Shown piece after piece: positions 57,970 to 64,000 of a stretch of 64,000 bases of DNA (position 1 is the stretch's first letter; every line of letters starts with the position of its first letter). The position numbers and the translations under genes are program-made. Source of the DNA: Pictodentalium vernedei (Eukaryota > Mollusca > Scaphopoda > Dentaliida > Dentaliidae); the NCBI GenBank assembly GCA_031216915.1, contig CM062294.1:35796936-35860935 (forward strand), given 5' to 3'. Under the pieces are notes generated by a model. It was given only the letters and a program-made list of their open reading frames with translations. It had not been told where the DNA came from and did no database searches.

Positions 57970-60264
57970 TTACAGAAGAAGGCATCAGCCATGGAGAGAA
58001 AGTAGGACTCGGAACCGAAATAGTTAACTTGGTTCCTGATCTAAAATTAACTGAAGGTGAGAAAGATCTACTCAGGTATGGTTTAACTTTCGTTCCCGCC
58101 CCAGCCCCATTAAACCTAAGCCCAAAACCGTAGATTTTGGGACAGGTGCAGTTGTCATGGATGATTACAGTTACATTAACGAAATGAACGGTGGTCCAGC
58201 AAGCCAACAATTTTTTAGGGCAACAGCATTGGCAGATAAATTTCGAAATTCAACAGGCTCAAAAGACCTCTTTGCCAATCCAACCGGGTGGTGCCCATCA
58301 CCTCGGAAAGTTAAACCTGAAATTAATGAGATTTCTCAAAAAGTTAAAGAACAAGTAAGCCAAATCCCGGAATATTTTTGAAAGACAAACAAAATTTGAA
58401 CCAAATCGAAAGAAACGCCCTGAAGACGCTGAAAAACAACAAACAAATTATCATCAAGCCTTGTGACAAAGGATCTGCTACAGTTCTGATGTCAAAAGAT
58501 AATTATATTAAAGAAGCTGAACGCCAATTAAATAACCCAAAATATTACAAACCTTTAGAAGCACCAATTTGGCAAGAAAATTGTTCAAAATTTAATGGAA
58601 TTCTAAAAAGCTTGCTGGACCACGACTTCATTGAGAAAAAACATGTCGAGTATTTAATTGCAGAGAGAGATTCAAACAATCGTAAGTTTTACCTCTTGCC
58701 TAAAATACATAAACCACTCAGCAGTTGGAGTGACGAATTTACCCCTCCTGGTCGTCTATTGTCAGCGACTGTGGCTCGGAATCTTACCACATTTCACAGT
58801 ATATTGATTTTTATTTAAAACCAATTGCTTGCCGCCATCCGAGCTTCCTCAAAGACACTGAGGACTTTTTAATGAAAATTAACAAACTGCAGGTTCCTTC
58901 CGACAGTCTCCTCATTACCCTAGACATTGAAAGTATGTATACTAACATTGGTATTGACGCTGGTCTAGAGGCAATAAAAAAATCATTCAAAAGGTACGAT
59001 GACCCAAACAGGCCATTGGAAGAAATCCTGCAATTGTTAGAATTATCATTGAAAGGTAACGACTTTGAATTTAACAATAAATTTTACCTCCAAATAAGTG
59101 GATGTAGTATGGGTAAAAAATTCAGTCCAAATTTTGCTAATATTTTTGTTGCAGAATGGGAGAGAGGTGCTCTTGCTAAAGCAAGAAAACAGCCATTATG
59201 TTATCACAGGTTCCAAGACGACATTTTCATCATGTGGCCCCATGGCCGTGATGACTTCAACGAATTCTTGGAAATCCTGAACAACCACAATGAATCCATT
59301 AAATTACAGCCCTGCATTTCAGAAAATACCATTGATTTTCTGGATGTGACTGTATTCAAGGGCCCTCAGTTCCGGCATAGCAACGTACTAGACACAAAAG
59401 TCTTTTTTAAACTGACCGATTCTCACCAACTTCTCCATAGAGCTTCTTACCACCCACCCAAACTATTCAATGGGTTGGTAAAATCTCAAATCATTCGCTT
59501 CCATAGAAATTGTACGAACAGAAGCGACCTCAATCACGCATGTTCAATTCTTTTCAAAACACTTGTTAAACGCGGTTACTCAAAACGACTTTTGCAAAAA
59601 ATTAAATCTGATACAATCCGTGAGATAGAGACACCCATTCGGGACTCTGAGCCAACGCACCCCATGAAAATTCGGCATAACCGCCCTGTTCTGGGAAATG
59701 GATCAGTAAATCTATGTCAACGCAAAATTTGTTACATACATCGTATGAACTACATGAATACCGGTAAAACATTTTTTAGCGAACAAACTCGTATGTTTTA
59801 CCATGTTAGAAACAGCTTCAACAGTGATTCTGAAAACATTATTTATTTAATCACATGTAAATTATGCCATATCCAATATGTCGGCGAGACGAAAAACCCT
59901 CTGCGTGTCAGAATGCAAAACCATTTATCAAATATCCGTTTAGATTCAGGAAAGGCAGTCTCAGACCACTTTAACCTCCCGGGTCATGACATTAAGTCAC
60001 ATTTCAGTTTTCAACCCATTGAGCAAATTCCGTTTTTGGGCGACGATGAAACAACAACAGACAAACGACTTGAGCGTGAAAACTATTGGATTGGTAAGCT
60101 CAGGACCTATCTCCCATACGGACTCAATAGAGAGTACTCTGGGTTGCCAAATAAAATTATTTGTTTTGCTTTGGTTTATAATCGACGCAATGTCGAAATT
60201 GCAAAAATTTTCAAAAACAACTTCACAGAATTAAACACAAAACTGCCAGAAGCCATTAACAAAC
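57921..60264 (+). pseudogene. Penelope segment C: RT-GIY-YIG ORF2 in pieces
   Basis: Pieces at 57921-58133, 58157-58381, 58378-58760 and 58760-60264 add up to the full ORF2. The first break is an AAA/AAAA difference from copy B, the second the T5 break shared by all copies and the third a single-base loss at CCTGGTCG. RT catalytic FQDDIF and the GIY-YIG module remain in the last open piece, which starts with a usable ATG at 58872. Confidence 0.85.
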
Positions 60265-60871
60265 GTCATTCTACCGATTCTGGAAATCTGGTGAAAACAA
60301 GAACAACTGGACCCTGCCAGTCAAGCCAAACAAACCTGTTTGGATCATCGGATCATCGAACATCTCGAGGATTGATGCCAACCCTCCACCCAACACGTTC
60401 ATCGCATCATACTCTGGTGGAACCTTAAACCACATTCGGCAGATGGCTAAGAACATGGAAAAGGAAAAAGATCGACACCATCCCAAAGCAATTTTATTTA
60501 ACGTTGGTGTCAACAATAGAGAAGACTGGCGCATAGACGTGCAGAACAGAAAAAAGATTGGTCACACATCAACAGGTAGACTAGGTAATATGGTAAGCAA
60601 TTTCCGCAAATGTTACCCTAATACAAAACTTCTTTTTCAGGAACATAATTTTTCTTCTAGTTTATGTTCTAGGGACCAACAAAATTTGACTGTTATCAAC
60701 GAGGCTGCGAAGTCAACAAAGAATTTGGAGATAATCCCGGCAATTCCAGCAAGCCAGTTTAAATGTTGCCCAGGTGATCCCATCCACTGGTCGACGGAAA
60801 CAGCGAATAAAATCTACCAAGGATGGCTGCCACGCATAGAACCATACATCAAAGAGCAGCCTTTAAACTAA
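60265..60871 (+). pseudogene. Penelope segment D: SGNH-hydrolase domain, N-terminally truncated
   Basis: Same extent and motifs as in segment C, ending IYQGWLPRIEPYIKEQPLN and TAA. A few substitutions are visible (for example FNVGVNN for FKVGVNN in block III). Not expected to be translated as a complete ORF1 because the N-terminal half is missing. Confidence 0.75.
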
Positions 60872-63204
60872 TTACAGAAGAAGGCATCAGCCATGGAGAG
60901 AAAGTAGGACTCGGAACCGAAATAGTTAACTTGGTTCCTGATCTAAAATTAACTGAAGGTGAGAAAGATCTACTCAGGTATGGTTTAACTTTCGTTCCCG
61001 CCCCAGCCCCATTAAACCTAAGCCCAAAACCGTAGATTTTGGGACAGGTGCAGTTGTCATGGATGATTACAGTTACATTAACGAAATGAACGGTGGTCCA
61101 GCAAGCCAACAATTTTTTAGGGCAACAGCATTGGCAGATAAATTTCGAAATTCAACAGGCTCAAAAGACCTCTTTGCCAATCCAACCGGGTGGTGCCCAT
61201 CACCTCGGAAAGTTAAACCTGAAATTAATGAGATTTCTCAAAAAGTTAAAGAACAAGTAAGCCAAATCCCGGAATATTTTTGAAAGACAAACAAAATTTG
61301 AACCAAATCGAAAGAAACGCCCTGAAGACGCTGAAAAACAACAAACAAATTATCATCAAGCCTTGTGACAAAGGATCTGCTACAGTTCTGATGTCAAAAG
61401 ATAATTATATTAAAGAAGCTGAACACCAATTAAATAACCCAAAATATTACAAACCTTTAGAAGCACCAATTTGGCAAGAAAATTGTTCAAAATTTAATGG
61501 AATTCTAAAAAGCTTGCTGGACCACGACTTCATTGAGAAAAAACATGTCGAGTATTTAATTGCAGAGAGGGATTCAAACAATCGTAAGTTTTACCTCTTG
61601 CCTAAAATACATAAACCACTCAGCAGTTGGAGTGACGAATTTACCCCTCCTGGTCGGCCTATTGTCAGCGACTGTGGCTCGGAATCTTACCACATTTCAC
61701 AGTATATTGAGCTTCCTCAAAGACACTGAGGACTTTTTAATGAAAATTAACAAACTGCAGGTTCCTTCCGACAGTCTCCTCATTACCCTAGACATTGAAA
61801 GTATGTATACTAACATTGGTATTGACGCTGGTCTAGAGGCAATAAAAAAATCATTCAAAAGGTACGATGACCCAAACAGGCCATCGGAAGAAATCCTGCA
61901 ATTGTTAGAATTATCATTGAAAGGTAACGACTTTGAATTTAACAATAAATTTTACCTCCAAATAAGTGGATGTAGTATGGGTAAAAAATTCAGTCCAAAT
62001 TTTGCTAATATTTTTGTTGCAGAATGGGAGAGAGGTGCTCTTGCTAAAGCAAGAAAACAGCCATTATGTTATCACAGGTTCCAAGACGACATTTTCATCA
62101 TATGGCCCCATGGCCGTGATGACTTCAACGAATTCTTGGAAATCCTGAACAACCACGATGAATCCATTAAATTACAGCCCTGTATTTCAGAAAATACCAT
62201 TGATTTTCTGGATGTGACTGTATTCAAGGGCCCTCAGTTCCGGCATAGCAACGTACTAGACACAAAAGTCTTTTTTAAACCGACCGATTCTCACCAACTT
62301 CTCCATAGAGCTTCTTACCACCCACCCAAACTATTCAATGGGTTGGTAAAATCTCAAATCATTCGCTTCCATAGAAATTGTACGAACAGAAGCGACCTCA
62401 ATCATGCATGTTCAATTCTTTTCAAAACACTTGTTAAACGCGGTTACTCAAAACGACTTTTGCGAAAAATTAAATCTGATACAATCGGTGAGATAGAGAC
62501 ACCCATTCGGGACTCTGAGCCAACGCACCCCATGAAAATTCGGCATAACCGCCCTGTTCTGGGAAATGGATCAGTAAATCTATGTCAACGCAAAATTTGT
62601 TACATACATCGTCATTATGAACTACATGAATACCGGTAAAACATTTTTTAGCGAACAAACTCGTATGTTTTACCAAGTTAGAAACAGCTTCAACTGTGAT
62701 TCTGAAAACATTATTTATTTAATCACATGTAAATTATGCCATATCCAATATGTCGGCCAGACGAAAAACCCTCTGCGCGTCAGAATGCAAAACCATTTAT
62801 CAAATATCCGTTTAGATTCAGGAAAGGCAGTCTCAGACCACTTTAACCTCCCGGGTCATGACATTAAGTCACATTTCAGTTTTCAACCCATTGAGCAAAT
62901 TTCGTTTTTGGGCGACGATGAAACAACAACAGACAAACGACTTGAGCGTGAAAACTATTGGATTGGTAAGCTCAGGACCTATCTCCCATACAGACTCAAT
63001 AGAGAGTACTCTGGGTTGCCAAATAAAATTATTTGTTTTGCTTTGGTTTATAATCGACGCAATGTCGAAATTGCAAAAATTTTCAAAAACAACTTCACAG
63101 AATTAAACACAAAACTGCCAGAAGCCATTAACAAACGATGCATCATAGCTTATAAGAAAAATCCCAGTCTTCGAAACATTCTTGTGAAAGCACTTCTGAG
63201 ATGA
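60823..63204 (+). pseudogene. Penelope segment D: RT-GIY-YIG ORF2 in pieces
   Basis: Pieces 60823-61035, 61059-61283, 61280-61710, 61711-62610 and 62617-63204. The 35-nt deletion removes the IDFYLKPIACRHP stretch between RT motifs and the 4-nt insertion breaks the linker before GIY-YIG (HRHYELHEY). The final piece keeps the complete GIY-YIG module and native stop. Confidence 0.85.
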
Positions 63205-63837
63205 GTTCATTTTGTCATAAAGTCATATAACTCTTCAAAAATACTAAAACAACATTGAATTCCATAGAAATAATTTACAACAGAAATCGATTTCACGACC
63301 TGCGCCCGTGCTTCTTTGTTTTGAAAAATATCTATCCGCCAGTGCCAGACTATTTGAATTATTTCTATTATAAAAACATTAATTATCTGTCGATTTGTTT
63401 TGTGCATTGTCATGAGTTTGATTTCCAATGGTCTTCAGCCAGTGATCACAAGTCATTTAAATGCCATCAAGCATTAACAGTAGAAATACCGCTAAAGTTT
63501 GATGACATTTGAAAGGTTGTTTTCCACTAATCACTGAGTGAATCCATCTCACACACAGTGATTGGCCAGTTTGGCCTCATCAACAGATGAAGTAAAGGTA
63601 TTTAAACGCTTTGGGATAATTGGAAAATCGAATTCACCTGCTTCCTGAAGAAGGGCATTTAACCCGAAACGTCGAGGCAATGACAGTGCGCTCTATTTAT
63701 TTCATCAACATTTTCATTAGGTATTCACATTTTATTTATTCGTTCATTTTCATTTTTGCATCATTTTTCATTACTTTTTCATCATTTTTGCTTGTATTAA
63801 TAATAATTTATTTCAGTCTAAATTAAGACCGGGGAAA
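63205..63837 (+). repeat. Penelope 3'/5' untranslated junction, second copy
   Basis: Near-identical to 53096-53729, with a few point changes (TCATTTTGTC for TCATTTTTTC at the start; GCAATGAC for GCAACGAC near 63679). It links unit D to the next copy E. Confidence 0.75.
63645..63684 (+). ncRNA. hammerhead-ribozyme-like motif, second copy
   Basis: Same CTGAAGA..CCCGAAAC core as at 53536. The following CGAC is TGAC here, which would weaken the GTCG..CGAC stem. Confidence 0.35.
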
Positions 63838-64000
63838 ATGGCTAATAATAATTTCACAAAATCCAAATTTGTTAACCGCCAAGAGCGGCAAAAAGACCCG
63901 GCATATTCGGCACATGCAAAATTGGTAAAATCCCTTTACCAAATTCTTCAACTTTTTCACCATTTGGCTTTTCTCGAGGACTGTTTGGCACAGAAAGTCC
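63838..64000 (+). CDS. Penelope copy E: start of ORF1, cut by the window edge
   Basis: ATG at 63838 opens MANNNFTKSKFVNRQERQ, matching the ORF1 start of copy B with one Ser-to-Phe change. 54 codons are visible. It shows that the head-to-tail array continues beyond the window. Confidence 0.85.
   Translation, partial: MANNNFTKSKFVNRQERQKDPAYSAHAKLVKSLYQILQLFHHLAFLEDCLAQKV

Larger units (their letters stand above)
57363..60264 (+). mobile_element. Penelope segment C (second unit of 2.9-kb triplication)
   Basis: A 2,902-bp repeat of the segment from the middle of ORF1 (TCATTCTACCGATTCTGG) to near the end of ORF2. Contents: SGNH part (57364-57969), ORF2 N-terminus (57921-58133 and 58157-58381), RT start (58378-58760) and RT plus GIY-YIG (58872-60264). 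Lesions: an A deletion near 58111, the shared T5 frame break at 58376 and a one-base deletion near 58754 in the GRPIVSD box. The end joins unit D exactly as B joins C. Confidence 0.88.
60265..63204 (+). mobile_element. Penelope segment D (third unit) with native 3' end
   Basis: Starts with the same junction as C (AACAAACG then TCATTCTACC) and contains SGNH part, ORF2 N-terminus, RT and GIY-YIG. It continues through the true C-terminus to TGA at 63202-63204. Lesions: AAA for AAAA near 61014, the shared T5 break at about 61278, a 35-nt deletion at about 61711 and a 4-nt insertion at about 62611. Unit lengths agree with these indels: 2,887, 2,902 and 2,872 bp. Confidence 0.88.

Noticed and set aside
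51741-63204. LTR-type or group II intron-like RT
   Set aside because: The RT motifs with a C-terminal GIY-YIG nuclease and head-to-tail copies identify a Penelope-like element.

Overview
The window looks like a metazoan nuclear genome region built almost entirely of mobile and repetitive DNA. No intact host gene is evident. I infer a lophotrochozoan, most likely a bivalve mollusc. The grounds are DIRS and Penelope-like retroelements together with many short elements that start CAAGAGG, end in an AGCTC..GAGCT hairpin and carry tandem cores. The species cannot be named from sequence alone.

Layout. 0-3 kb: a broken PHD finger, three families of short inverted-repeat elements and several near-perfect hairpins. 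3.2-5.3 kb: a jockey/CR1-type LINE remnant (LINE-1). 5.4-6.4 kb: a 28-bp minisatellite, then a tRNA-derived SINE with a 14-bp target duplication. 6.6-16.3 kb: a degraded DIRS-like retrotransposon on the minus strand whose gag is replaced by about 4.2 kb of younger repeats. 17.0-24.5 kb: a 51-bp satellite of roughly 146 units with higher-order structure and one stop-free frame. 25.5-29.4 kb: a TIR-bounded element encoding a FEN1/XPG-like nuclease plus a cysteine-rich CXC domain, the best candidate here for a little-described mobile system. 29.8-37.3 kb: nested tandem-core elements, including a hAT-like element with an 8-bp duplication. 37.6-40.2 kb: a second LINE remnant cut by two MITEs, each of which can be removed exactly to restore frame. 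40.24-47.37 kb: a complete DIRS-like element with gag, RT-RNase H, tyrosine recombinase, inverted terminal repeats and internal complementary region; an empty version of its insertion site lies at 13.77-13.85 kb. 47.4-51.7 kb: tandem-core repeats. 51.7-64 kb: a head-to-tail Penelope-like array in which a 2.9-kb segment (SGNH-hydrolase domain, RT, GIY-YIG nuclease) is present three times with the same junction.

How it fits together. The elements are nested and can be ordered. LINE and array repeats are oldest. MITEs, the hAT-like element and the DIRS element inserted into them. A tandem-core element then interrupted the 5' end of Penelope copy A. The autonomous machinery seen is: LINE endonuclease/RT; DIRS gag, RT-RNase H and recombinase; PLE RT with GIY-YIG and an SGNH ORF1; and the FEN1-like/CXC protein. 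Only the DIRS copy at 40-47 kb has all its expected parts uninterrupted by eye. The nuclease element and the PLE copies are each one or a few indels from open. Boundaries were placed by reading alignments by eye.
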